A program made the translations under genes and the position numbers. The notes beneath the pieces were generated by a model that saw only the letters and a program-made list of their open reading frames with translations, had not been told where the DNA came from and ran no database searches. From the NCBI RefSeq assembly GCF_017115025.1, contig NZ_JABXKM010000081.1, positions 1-64,000 on the forward strand: a stretch of DNA of 64,000 bases. Reading direction: 5' to 3'. Source of the stretch: Nostoc sp. NOS(2021). GTDB lineage: Bacteria; Cyanobacteriota; Cyanobacteriia; Cyanobacteriales; Nostocaceae. Every line of letters starts with the position of its first letter. Position 1 is the first letter of the stretch. Shown here piece after piece: positions 56,343 through 64,000 of the stretch.

Positions 56343-57320
56343 TTAACTATCCTGGGAACTAGCAGATGTATCAATCGGTTCAGCGCTGTTTACCACGCTT
56401 GTTTGACCCCTGCGCTCTCGCCACCAAGCTAAAAGAGAACCGGCAATGAAAATACTTGAATAAGCGCCCATCGTGAAGCCAATAATCAAAGCTAGAGAAA
56501 AGTTTCTCAGGGTTTCGCCGCCAAATAGGAATAGAGAAAATAATGTTAGTAAAACGGTAAAGGTGGTATTAATTGATCGCGTTAAAGTTTGATTGATTGC
56601 ATCATCAACAACTTTATCAATGGGATCGTTAGGATGTAGATGCAGTATTTCCCGAATGCGATCGTAGATGACCACGGTATCTGTCACCGAGAAACCGGTA
56701 ATAGTCAAAATAGCAACGACGAAAAGGCTATCAACTTCAATACCTGCGACTAATCCCAAGATTGAGAAAACACCCAGCGTAATCAAAACATCATGGAACA
56801 AGGCAATAATTGCGATTACGGCATAGTCCACCTGGAACCGCACACTCAAATAAACAACGATCGCCGCGAAGGAGACAACCAGGGCTAATAACCCTTGGGA
56901 AAATAATTGACGGCCAAGTGTCGGGCCAACGGTGTCAATTTGGGTGGCTTTCGGGTCAAAGGCTCCAATTTTTTCAGTCAAAGCTGTTTGCAACTGGGTG
57001 CGTTGCTCGACATCTAATGTCTTTGTGCGAATGGATATTCCCTGTTGCTTTTGACCAACGACTTGGATGCTACTATTATTTAGCTTCTGAGCATCAACTA
57101 CTTCCCTGACGTTAGAGATTTCAATCGGTTGAGTGCAGTTGTTTGGTTGTGTACAATCGCGTTCAAATTGTAGTCGCGTACCACCAACAAAATCTAAGCT
57201 GGGACGTAGTGGTGCGCCTAGTTGTTGCCAAGAAATCACCATCCCCACGATGCTAATAATCATTAGGGTGGCAGAAATTGCCCACCATAATCCTCGCTGT
57301 TTGATGACACTAAATTTCAT
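56343..57320 (-). CDS. secF: Protein translocase subunit SecF
   Basis: Partner of SecD in the proton-motive-force-driven late step of Sec export. It is 325 aa with the SecF start [19 protein letters not shown], a lumen/periplasm loop, and the five C-terminal membrane segments with [13 protein letters not shown] and [15 protein letters not shown]. Its ATG overlaps the secD stop by four bases (ATGA), so translation is coupled. Confidence 0.95.
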   Translation of the reverse strand: MKFSVIKQRGLWWAISATLMIISIVGMVISWQQLGAPLRPSLDFVGGTRLQFERDCTQPNNCTQPIEISNVREVVDAQKLNNSSIQVVGQKQQGISIRTKTLDVEQRTQLQTALTEKIGAFDPKATQIDTVGPTLGRQLFSQGLLALVVSFAAIVVYLSVRFQVDYAVIAIIALFHDVLITLGVFSILGLVAGIEVDSLFVVAILTITGFSVTDTVVIYDRIREILHLHPNDPIDKVVDDAINQTLTRSINTTFTVLLTLFSLFLFGGETLRNFSLALIIGFTMGAYSSIFIAGSLLAWWRERRGQTSVVNSAEPIDTSASSQDS

Positions 57321-58735
57321 GACTGCACCTCCGCACCAGACTTAATTGACGTTGAGAGATTAGGACAAAACAACTCTGGCTTACGCAAGTTGGGAAATTG
57401 CAATGATAGGAACAGCAATGTGCGACTACAAGTAATGGCAGTAAACAAATTTACCCCCAAGCCTAGCGCCAATGTCAAAGCAAAGCCTTTAACTAAACCT
57501 GCTCCTAAGAAAAACAGTGCTGCACAAGAAATTAATGATGTGACATGACTATCTAAAATGCTAGACCAAGCTCGGTAGAATCCTGCCTCTACAGAACGAT
57601 ATAAAGTTTTACCAGCGCGTAGTTCTTCACGGGTGCGCTCAAAAATCAATACGTTAGCATCAACTGCCATGCCGATACTGAGGATAAACCCAGCAATACC
57701 GGGGAGAGTTAATGTCACGCCTAACAAAGCGAAGGTGGCATAGGTCAATAGCGCATAGATAATCAAAGCAAAGTCGGCAATTAACCCTGGTAATCGGTAG
57801 TAAACTAACATGAAAATCAATACTAACAGCAATCCGCCACTACCAGCGTAAAGACTGCGTTGAATACTATCTTTACCTAATGTTGCCCCAACAGTGCGGT
57901 TTTCGACGATTTGCACTGGTAAGGGTAAAGCACCTCCCCGTAGCTGCACACCTAAGTTGTTAGCTTCTTGGGCGGTAAACCTACCTGTAATTACAGCAGC
58001 ACCACCACTAATACCACTAGCAGCAAATTCTGGCCCGACACTCGGAGCGCTGATCAGTTCATTATCTAGAAAAATGCCAATGCTGCGTCCTGTACCGGCA
58101 AGTTTTTTGGTCAGTTCGGCAAACAGTTCACCACCCTTTTGGTCGAAGCGAATGGCAACATTCCAATTGTTGTTTTGAGTGGGTTCACCGGCCGCATCTT
58201 TGAGGAATTTCCCTGCGAGTGGGGGGTTTGTGCTTTCAAACAATTCAGCGATCGCTTGATTATTTTTCTGCAAATCTTGCTGATTTTTGACAATTGCTGC
58301 TTGATCGTTACTCTTGATCGAATCTTGCTGCTTTGCTTTCAATTCAGCTCGTGATGCTTGGAAAGCAAGCAGTTGGGTTTCCGTACTAGGCTTTTGCGTG
58401 CGAAATTCTAACTGCGCTGTACCCCCTAGAACTCGTTCAGCTTGCTGTGGATCGCTGACTCCGGGTAACTGCACTAGGATTTGATCTTTCCCTACAGTTT
58501 GTACAACTGGTTCAGAAACGCCAAGACCGTTAATGCGACCTTCAACTATTTTTTTCACGGCTTCCAATTCGCGGTCGGTGATTTGCTTAATCTCCGGTGT
58601 TGTTTTCACTTGAATTGTGAGCTGTGAGCCGCCGCGCAAGTCCAGTCCTAGCGGAATCGAAATTGTGTTAATCACCACAATGGCGGCGATTATCAGCACT
58701 ACAATCAAAATTAAAAGCGATCGCTGTCTTTGCAT
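57317..58735 (-). CDS. secD: Protein translocase subunit SecD
   Basis: From the ATG at 58735 ([21 protein letters not shown]) it is 472 aa. It has an N-terminal membrane segment, the conserved [14 protein letters not shown], a large periplasmic/lumenal domain (about 60-270), and membrane segments with [23 protein letters not shown], the SecD signature. Cyanobacterial SecD must act in both plasma and thylakoid membranes. An upstream TTG at 58756 is less likely. pdhB lies upstream on the same strand. Confidence 0.95.
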   Translation of the reverse strand: MQRQRSLLILIVVLIIAAIVVINTISIPLGLDLRGGSQLTIQVKTTPEIKQITDRELEAVKKIVEGRINGLGVSEPVVQTVGKDQILVQLPGVSDPQQAERVLGGTAQLEFRTQKPSTETQLLAFQASRAELKAKQQDSIKSNDQAAIVKNQQDLQKNNQAIAELFESTNPPLAGKFLKDAAGEPTQNNNWNVAIRFDQKGGELFAELTKKLAGTGRSIGIFLDNELISAPSVGPEFAASGISGGAAVITGRFTAQEANNLGVQLRGGALPLPVQIVENRTVGATLGKDSIQRSLYAGSGGLLLVLIFMLVYYRLPGLIADFALIIYALLTYATFALLGVTLTLPGIAGFILSIGMAVDANVLIFERTREELRAGKTLYRSVEAGFYRAWSSILDSHVTSLISCAALFFLGAGLVKGFALTLALGLGVNLFTAITCSRTLLFLSLQFPNLRKPELFCPNLSTSIKSGAEVQS

Positions 58736-58786
58736 ACTATAACTCGCAACTGACAAAGGCTATAATAGCTCTCTTTTGTACAGTTA

Positions 58787-58851
58787 TGAATGGGGAGTGG
58801 GGAGTGGGGAGTAGTGGTTGAATTTCTTCCCTATTCCCTACTCCCTATTCC
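58787..58851. repeat. Heptamer repeats between pdhB and secD
   Basis: GGGGAGT units (58789-58812) and a CCTATTC/CCCTACT array (58828-58852) fill the gap. Confidence 0.8.
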
Positions 58852-59835
58852 CTAGACTCGCAACGCGACCATTTTTTCCACAGCTTCTACTATTTGCTCT
58901 GGTTGGACAATTGTCAGTCGCTCCAGATTGCCGTTGTAAGGCGTGGGGATATCTTGGGAAGAAAGCCGCAGTACTGGCGCATCTAATTCATCAAACAAGC
59001 GATCATTAATTGAAGCGATGACTTCTGCTCCGATACCCGCAGTTCGCATGGATTCTTCCACCACAATGACTTTATGGGTTTTACGTATTGATGCGCCAAT
59101 GGTATCAAAATCTAATGGCTTGAGCGATATTAAATCAATAACTTCTGGATCATAACCTTGTTTTTCCAAAGTTTTTACCGCTTGCAGCACATGATGGCGC
59201 ATCCGCGAATAAGTGATAATTGTGACATCTTTGCCTTGACGTACAACTTCTGCTTTATCTAGGGGTAGTAAATATTCTTCTTCTGGTAAATCTTCTTTCA
59301 AGTTGTAAAGCAGAACGTGTTCAAAGAACAACACGGGGTTATCATCGCGGATAGCGGATTTTAGTAGTCCTTTGGCGTTTCTTGGTGTGGAGCAGGCAAC
59401 AATCTTCAACCCTGGCACAGCTTGGAAGTAGGTTTCTAGTCGCTGGGAATGTTCTGCCCCTAGTTGTCGTCCGACACCTCCAGGGCCGCGAATTACCATC
59501 GGAATTTTAAAGTTACCGCCAGAAGTATAGCGCAGCATCCCAGCGTTGTTGGCTATTTGGTTGAAGGCCAGCAATAAAAAGCCCATATTCATGCCTTCGA
59601 TGATGGGGCGCAACCCAGTCATCGCCGCTCCCACTGCCATGCCGGTAAAGCTATTTTCGGCAATGGGGGTATCTAGAACGCGGAGTTCGCCATATTTTTG
59701 GTACAGGTCTTTGGTAACTTTATAGGAACCGCCGTAGTGTCCGACATCTTCACCAAGAACGAATACGCTGGAGTCACGCGCCATTTCTTCATCAATGGCT
59801 TCGCGTAAGGCGTTGAAGAATAGTGTTTCTGCCAT
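58852..59835 (-). CDS. pdhB: Pyruvate dehydrogenase E1 component, beta subunit
   Basis: Second subunit of the thiamine-diphosphate E1 that decarboxylates pyruvate and passes the acetyl group to lipoyl-E2. It is 327 aa: an N-terminal [20 protein letters not shown], the [20 protein letters not shown] block and [19 protein letters not shown]. The alpha subunit (pdhA) is not adjacent, as is usual in cyanobacteria. secD and secF follow on the same strand. Confidence 0.95.
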   Translation of the reverse strand: MAETLFFNALREAIDEEMARDSSVFVLGEDVGHYGGSYKVTKDLYQKYGELRVLDTPIAENSFTGMAVGAAMTGLRPIIEGMNMGFLLLAFNQIANNAGMLRYTSGGNFKIPMVIRGPGGVGRQLGAEHSQRLETYFQAVPGLKIVACSTPRNAKGLLKSAIRDDNPVLFFEHVLLYNLKEDLPEEEYLLPLDKAEVVRQGKDVTIITYSRMRHHVLQAVKTLEKQGYDPEVIDLISLKPLDFDTIGASIRKTHKVIVVEESMRTAGIGAEVIASINDRLFDELDAPVLRLSSQDIPTPYNGNLERLTIVQPEQIVEAVEKMVALRV

Positions 59836-60392
59836 TTAGACCTTTTAGTACGATTATGGTTTTAGAATTTTATCGTGCTGCTGTCGCAAATACCGTGAGC
59901 GATCGCACTAGTTAGAGATTAGCTTGTTTGCATAAACCGCCCCTAGCACAGAGCGAGTAATTGCCATAACTATATCAAAGCTATTTAATTTAGATTTTAG
60001 AGGTTTTATCAGCGATCGCCTCCCACTCTGGCAAACCAGGCAACCCTATATTTCGGTACTATCTCGGACAAAATATGTTATTTTAACTGCAAACAAGCAA
60101 TTATACTGAATTTAGCACTGCCAAAATTAGCAGTTGAACCACCCACCAATTAAGATTTTATAACTTAGCGCTGATTACTAAAAGGAATGCGAGCGAGCGC
60201 ACTCCTTTTCTACTTCATAACCCTAATTTTTGCTCGATTGACAGATAACTAAGAAACGTGGATTAAATAAAATGCAAAACTTCATCCTGTCTCTAGCTTC
60301 CCTCTCCAATATATCGGAGAGGGATTGAGGGTGAGGTAAGCCAGGGACATAAATTAAATTGTATGTTATTTAATTCTTATTCCTAAGCCTAT
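59836..60392. other. Intergenic region between protease and pdhB
   Basis: 557 bases with two HIP1 sites and a small palindrome CCCTCTCC-AATATATC-GGAGAGGG (60300-60323) of a dispersed type. The pdhB promoter must lie near the left end. No gene is supported. Confidence 0.5.
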
Positions 60393-61322
60393 CTAATTTC
60401 CCCGCGAAGCCTCCTCAATGGTAGAAATTTTCACCGCATAATTGATGATATCTTGTCCAGTTTTGAGATTTTTTTCTTCACCATTATTCAGAGCCACAAT
60501 ATAAGGGTCGCCACCAATTACGCCAACAATGGGGCTACCCGAAGAACCAGCAGCAGTGGCGCAATCATGTAATAAAAAACCATCTTTTTCTCCGACAATA
60601 CTGCATCCTGCCTCATAACTTGCCGTCCATCCCGGCCCGGCACTGAAATATTCTTGATAATTGTCGTTAGGAAAATCACCAGAATAGCCCACAAAATAGA
60701 ATGCTTTTTGGTTACGAACCAGCGTAGCAGAAGCTATCGATTTCGTTCCTAGATAACCGTATTTGCGACCTAGAGGCTGGTTAATTTTCAAAATTGCCCA
60801 ATCATTAGGACTAAGATCCTTGCTTTCCTTGAAATCTGTTCCATAATAAACTTCTTTGGTTTCCGCTATGTCTTCGTAATGGCCATCGATGACGTTAGGC
60901 AGAAACTGGATTTTTGTGCTTAATTTGCCTGTTTCGTGGTCAATAACACAGTGAGCATTAGTCAAAACCAGATTAGCAGCAATTAACGTTCCGGTGCAGT
61001 AATAACCACCGCCATCTGTAGTTCCTTTGATTCGACCAATTGCCGACCAAGGATATTTATGGCTGAACATCGGGGTACGGTTATCTATTCCTGTAGGAAT
61101 GCCTCTAGAGTCGCTTTCGTCAGGTTTGGCACCCCGTTCCAAACCAGGAGGGATAAAAGGTTTGCCATCACCTTCTAGCTTGAGTTTTTGGGAACTAATG
61201 AATTTGGGTGTAATGCTTTGCTGTGGTTTTACCTGGGTTTCTGCTTGAACTGATGACCAATAGCTAAAAGTTGTGAAAATCAGAAATCCGGTCAACAACA
61301 GGGCAAAAAATTTTCTATTCAT
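60393..61322 (-). CDS. Secreted trypsin-like (S1/V8-type) serine protease
   Basis: From the ATG at 61322 (MNRKFFALLLTGFLIFTTF) it is 309 aa with a signal peptide ending near VQA; GGAG lies 11 bases upstream. A longer frame to 61478 would overlap the CHAT gene and is rejected. The catalytic triad is H124 (LTNAHCVID), D174 (PNDWAILKI) and S261 (AAGSSGSPIVG). The GTLIAANLVLTNAHC block resembles V8/glutamyl-endopeptidase-type proteases. Between the signal peptide and the domain lies about 60 residues that could be a propeptide. It starts 67 bases after the CHAT gene's stop, so the two are probably co-transcribed. Confidence 0.9.
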   Translation of the reverse strand: MNRKFFALLLTGFLIFTTFSYWSSVQAETQVKPQQSITPKFISSQKLKLEGDGKPFIPPGLERGAKPDESDSRGIPTGIDNRTPMFSHKYPWSAIGRIKGTTDGGGYYCTGTLIAANLVLTNAHCVIDHETGKLSTKIQFLPNVIDGHYEDIAETKEVYYGTDFKESKDLSPNDWAILKINQPLGRKYGYLGTKSIASATLVRNQKAFYFVGYSGDFPNDNYQEYFSAGPGWTASYEAGCSIVGEKDGFLLHDCATAAGSSGSPIVGVIGGDPYIVALNNGEEKNLKTGQDIINYAVKISTIEEASRGN

Positions 61323-61389
61323 TGCTACTAACACTCCGTAATTATTGAATATTTGAACTAACTGGGATTGGGGATTGCTACTCCCCGGC

Positions 61390-64000
61390 TCATCTCCACT
61401 CGCCTTGCAAGGTGAAAGCCGCCCAATAGTAGGGGTTTCGCCAGTTTTTTTGCTGCCACAGTTTGAGTTGTGCCTCACGCAGGGCAGTTATGGGAGATGC
61501 TTTTTGCTGCAACATTGCTGTGTAAAACTGGGGCATCAATTGTGATGTTGCGGTGTCATTGACTTGCCACAAAGACACCACAGCACTTTTTGCCCCTGCA
61601 TACATTAATCCTCTTGTCAACCCTACCAATCCTTCACCTTGGACATCCTTACCTAAACCCGTTTCGCAAGCACTCAGCACAACTAAATCTGCACCCAAAT
61701 CTAAGTTAAAAATGTCACGCAGCCGTAAGATACTTGGAAGATTAGGTTTACCTTCTTTGTTTATCTGAGAAAGTACGATTCCTGACGATTCTGGGTTGAT
61801 CGGGTCAGCAAAACCGTGAGTTGCAAAGAGGATGAATCGATATTGTTTGAGTTTTGGACTAGTTGCTAGATTGTAATTGGCATCAAAATCAAAAGCGTAT
61901 AAACTTTCCGAGGGTGGTACAAGTTTTAATATTTGTTCGGCTTCTGTGCGCGTACCCAGTAGCCGTCCCCATCCTGCACGGTTAAGATTTCTCGCGGATT
62001 GTTGGAGGCTAGACTGTTCGAGGTTGAGTTCGGGGCCTAGAGAAGAGGGTTTACCTGTGAATCGGTCGTCATCAACCGCAAATACAGGGTCGGCAAGAAC
62101 AGCTAGGGTTTTGGGTGCTGCTTGGCGTTTGTTCAAGTCTTGTCGGTGGGTAGCGATCGCAGTGACGGAGGGTAGATTTACAATTTGGTGGTTAACTAGA
62201 AGCGGTTGATAATTAGATTTCCCCGCCTGCGGCGACTTTTCAAGCTGAGAGATTTGATTTGGTTCTGATAATGCTGTAAAGGGAATTTCTTCTAATACAC
62301 CATCTGCGACAATTACCAAACGCTTTTTCCCCAACTTTCCTGAAACGGGCGCTAGGATAAGCTGGCTAAGTTCAGTTGCAGCTTGGGTAATTTCTTGAAA
62401 ATCTTTGGCTTTTTGCTCTGCGGGTAACTTCTGGCAGTCAATACCTGGTTTTTGACATTTTCTCAATAGTTCCTTGAACTTTCCTGCTGATGTTTCTATC
62501 GCTTCGCGTCCAGGGAGTTCGTAGCTATTGATGGAATTAGGAGTGACAGCCCAAAGATAGCTGCGTTCTTTACCCAAGGAATATTGCAATAGCAGGGTGT
62601 CTGAATCGAGTTGTTGCTGAATTTCAGCTAATTTCAGAGGTTCAGGATATTTCAGTGCAGCATATTTGGGGCTACTTGTACGGATTTTGGTTTGCAGTTC
62701 TTGGTATTGGCTACGGAGGTCAGCAATTTCTTTTTCGAGGTTTTGGATTGCGGTTGTGGGTGCTGTTTTATTCAGTAACTCTTGACGCAGTTTATCTTTA
62801 GCATCAAGTTGCTGCTCTAAGTTTTGTTCTTCTGCCAGTAGTTGCGGGTTAACGCCTGTACGGATTTTGGCATTGGCTTCTGTTAATAGTTCTAAAAGAC
62901 TCCTGGCGCGCGATCGCTCGCTGATGTGCAGTGCCAAAGCGTCGTATCCTTTAGATGGGTCTTTTTTGTGCAACTGCATCAGCAAGTCGATGTAGAACTG
63001 ATAGTAACCCTGTACGGTGGCAAAATAGGAAGTACGCAGTTCTTGACTGGCAATTTTGGTGCGTAAATCTTCAATGATTTTGATTGCTGCTTGAATATAT
63101 GTTTGGGCTTGTTGGAGGTTGCCGCGATCGCGTTCTAGCGAAGCCATGTTAGAGAGGGTGGTGGCTTCCCCTCCCCTGTCACCTACTGCACGGCTTAGGG
63201 GTAAAGCTTGGTTGAAGTATTTGAGCGCTTCTTGCTTTTCTCCTAATGAGTCGTAGACCTTGCCAAGATTATTGAGGGTGCCGGCTTCCCTTCCTCTGTC
63301 CCCCATTGCACGGAGTATGAGTAAAGCTTGGTTGAGGTATTTGAGTGCTTCTTGCTTTTCTCCTAATGAGTAGTAGACTTTGGCAATATTATTGAGGGTG
63401 GTGGCTTCCCCTCCTCTGTCACCTACTGCACGGCTTAGGGGTAGAGCTTGGTTGTAGTACTTGAGCGCTTCCTGCTTTTGTCCCAAATCGTCATAGACTA
63501 AGCCAAGATTATTGAGGGTGGTGGCTTCCCCTCTCCTGTCACCCACTGCACGGAATATGGGTAGAGCTTGGTTGTAGTAGTTGAGCGCTTCCTGCTTTTC
63601 TCCCAATGAGGAGTAGACATTGCCAAGATTATTGAGGGTGGTGGCTTCCCCTCCCCTGTCACCCACTACACGGAATATAGGTAAAGCTTGGTTGAAGTAT
63701 TTGAGCGCTTCCTGCTTTTCTCCCAAATTGTCATAGACTAAGCCAAGATTATTGAGGGTGGTGGCTTCCCCTCCCCTGTTCCCCACCGCATGGCTTAGGG
63801 GTAAAGCTTGGTTATAGTACTTGAGTGCCTCCTGCTTTTCTCCTAATGAGTAGTAGACATTGGCAATATTATTGAGGTTGAGGGCTTCCCCTTCCCTGTC
63901 ACCCACTGCACGGCTTAGGGGTAAAGCTTGGTTGTAGTATTTGAGCGCTTCCTGCTTTTCTCCCAAATCGTCGTAGACTTTGCCAAGATTATTTAGGGTG
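61390..64000 (-). CDS. TPR-CHAT protease-like protein (5' end outside window)
   Basis: The frame is open to the right edge, so the N-terminus is missing. The visible part is about 870 aa: seven or more 40-residue TPR units ([20 protein letters not shown] and relatives; about 63127-64000), a coiled region ([19 protein letters not shown]) and a C-terminal CHAT domain with catalytic His in FATHGFAD and Cys in [14 protein letters not shown] is a caspase-like peptidase fold. TPR-CHAT proteins in bacteria are often activated by other partners and act in cell death or defence. The repeats are nearly identical at DNA level (120-bp units). A secreted serine protease gene lies just downstream. Confidence 0.93.
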   Translation of the reverse strand, partial: TLNNLGKVYDDLGEKQEALKYYNQALPLSRAVGDREGEALNLNNIANVYYSLGEKQEALKYYNQALPLSHAVGNRGGEATTLNNLGLVYDNLGEKQEALKYFNQALPIFRVVGDRGGEATTLNNLGNVYSSLGEKQEALNYYNQALPIFRAVGDRRGEATTLNNLGLVYDDLGQKQEALKYYNQALPLSRAVGDRGGEATTLNNIAKVYYSLGEKQEALKYLNQALLILRAMGDRGREAGTLNNLGKVYDSLGEKQEALKYFNQALPLSRAVGDRGGEATTLSNMASLERDRGNLQQAQTYIQAAIKIIEDLRTKIASQELRTSYFATVQGYYQFYIDLLMQLHKKDPSKGYDALALHISERSRARSLLELLTEANAKIRTGVNPQLLAEEQNLEQQLDAKDKLRQELLNKTAPTTAIQNLEKEIADLRSQYQELQTKIRTSSPKYAALKYPEPLKLAEIQQQLDSDTLLLQYSLGKERSYLWAVTPNSINSYELPGREAIETSAGKFKELLRKCQKPGIDCQKLPAEQKAKDFQEITQAATELSQLILAPVSGKLGKKRLVIVADGVLEEIPFTALSEPNQISQLEKSPQAGKSNYQPLLVNHQIVNLPSVTAIATHRQDLNKRQAAPKTLAVLADPVFAVDDDRFTGKPSSLGPELNLEQSSLQQSARNLNRAGWGRLLGTRTEAEQILKLVPPSESLYAFDFDANYNLATSPKLKQYRFILFATHGFADPINPESSGIVLSQINKEGKPNLPSILRLRDIFNLDLGADLVVLSACETGLGKDVQGEGLVGLTRGLMYAGAKSAVVSLWQVNDTATSQLMPQFYTAMLQQKASPITALREAQLKLWQQKNWRNPYYWAAFTLQGEWR
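63127..64000 (-). repeat. 120-bp tandem repeats encoding TPRs
   Basis: Seven full 120-bp units plus a partial one at the edge share long identical blocks such as GAGCGCTTCCTGCTTTTCTC. The array continues beyond the window. Confidence 0.93.

Noticed and set aside
61323-61478. N-terminal extension of the S1 protease
   Set aside because: It would overlap the CHAT gene and precede the clear signal peptide; the ATG at 61322 has a GGAG site.
63127-64000. CRISPR-like array
   Set aside because: Regular 120-bp units are in one open reading frame and encode TPRs; there are no unique spacers.

Overview
The window comes from a filamentous, Nostoc/Anabaena-type (Nostocales) cyanobacterium. The evidence is photosystem I genes (psaF, psaJ, psaL), a ferredoxin-type glutamate synthase, a Tic22-like protein, many HIP1 octamers (GCGATCGC), and abundant short tandem heptamer repeats and small dispersed repeats between genes and sometimes inside them. 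Most of the window is ordinary core chromosome. I cannot name the species.

Layout. 1-7.3 kb: the 3' end of a radical-SAM/DUF2344 gene, then rne-rnhB behind a long structured leader, a DUF1997 gene, pheA and a LON-domain gene. 7.5-13 kb: the str operon on the minus strand (rpsL, rpsG, fusA, tuf, rpsJ), with a repeat-filled 0.6-kb gap between rpsL and rpsG. 13-16.6 kb: an IscA-like protein, a cupin and a secreted phosphodiester glycosidase-like protein. 17.3-22 kb: glutamate synthase. 22-28.6 kb: polysaccharide deacetylase, a 1.6-kb gene-free stretch with terminator hairpins, signal peptidase I, HhH, TM2, J-domain and DUF1825 proteins. 28.6-35.3 kb: a class A penicillin-binding protein, tyrS, pyrF, DUF29, a RemA-like gene and gmk. 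35.6-44.4 kb: psaL/psaJ/psaF, tsaD, a hydrolase, an ACT-like protein, a GNAT enzyme, tRNA-Pro, Tic22-like and prmC.

The part that stands out is 45.4-53.3 kb. It is a compact same-strand cluster: a PLP alpha-oxoamine synthase, a fatty acyl-AMP ligase, an acyl-CoA dehydrogenase, a three-histidine-box acyl desaturase, a free acyl carrier protein, and a second acyl-CoA-dehydrogenase-fold protein that looks more like a DszC/SfnB-type flavin monooxygenase. Read together, a free fatty acid would be adenylated, loaded on the dedicated carrier protein, desaturated, and condensed with an amino acid to give a long-chain alpha-amino ketone (sphingoid-base-like or CAI-1-like), then perhaps oxidised. I know of no product that matches this gene set. 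The cluster shows recent remodelling: a 63-bp repeat inserted in frame in the ligase, a 45-bp tandem duplication in the second dehydrogenase-like gene, a decayed copy of the desaturase start just downstream, and a leader sequence shared by three starts.

53.4-64 kb: a YrdC/Sua5 protein, a histidine kinase lacking the N-box asparagine, a second GNAT enzyme, secD-secF, pdhB, and a secreted trypsin-like protease directly downstream of a large TPR-CHAT protease whose 5' end lies beyond the window. The non-coding stretches hold at least two related miniature inverted-repeat elements with 10-bp flanking duplications and several other palindromic repeat families.
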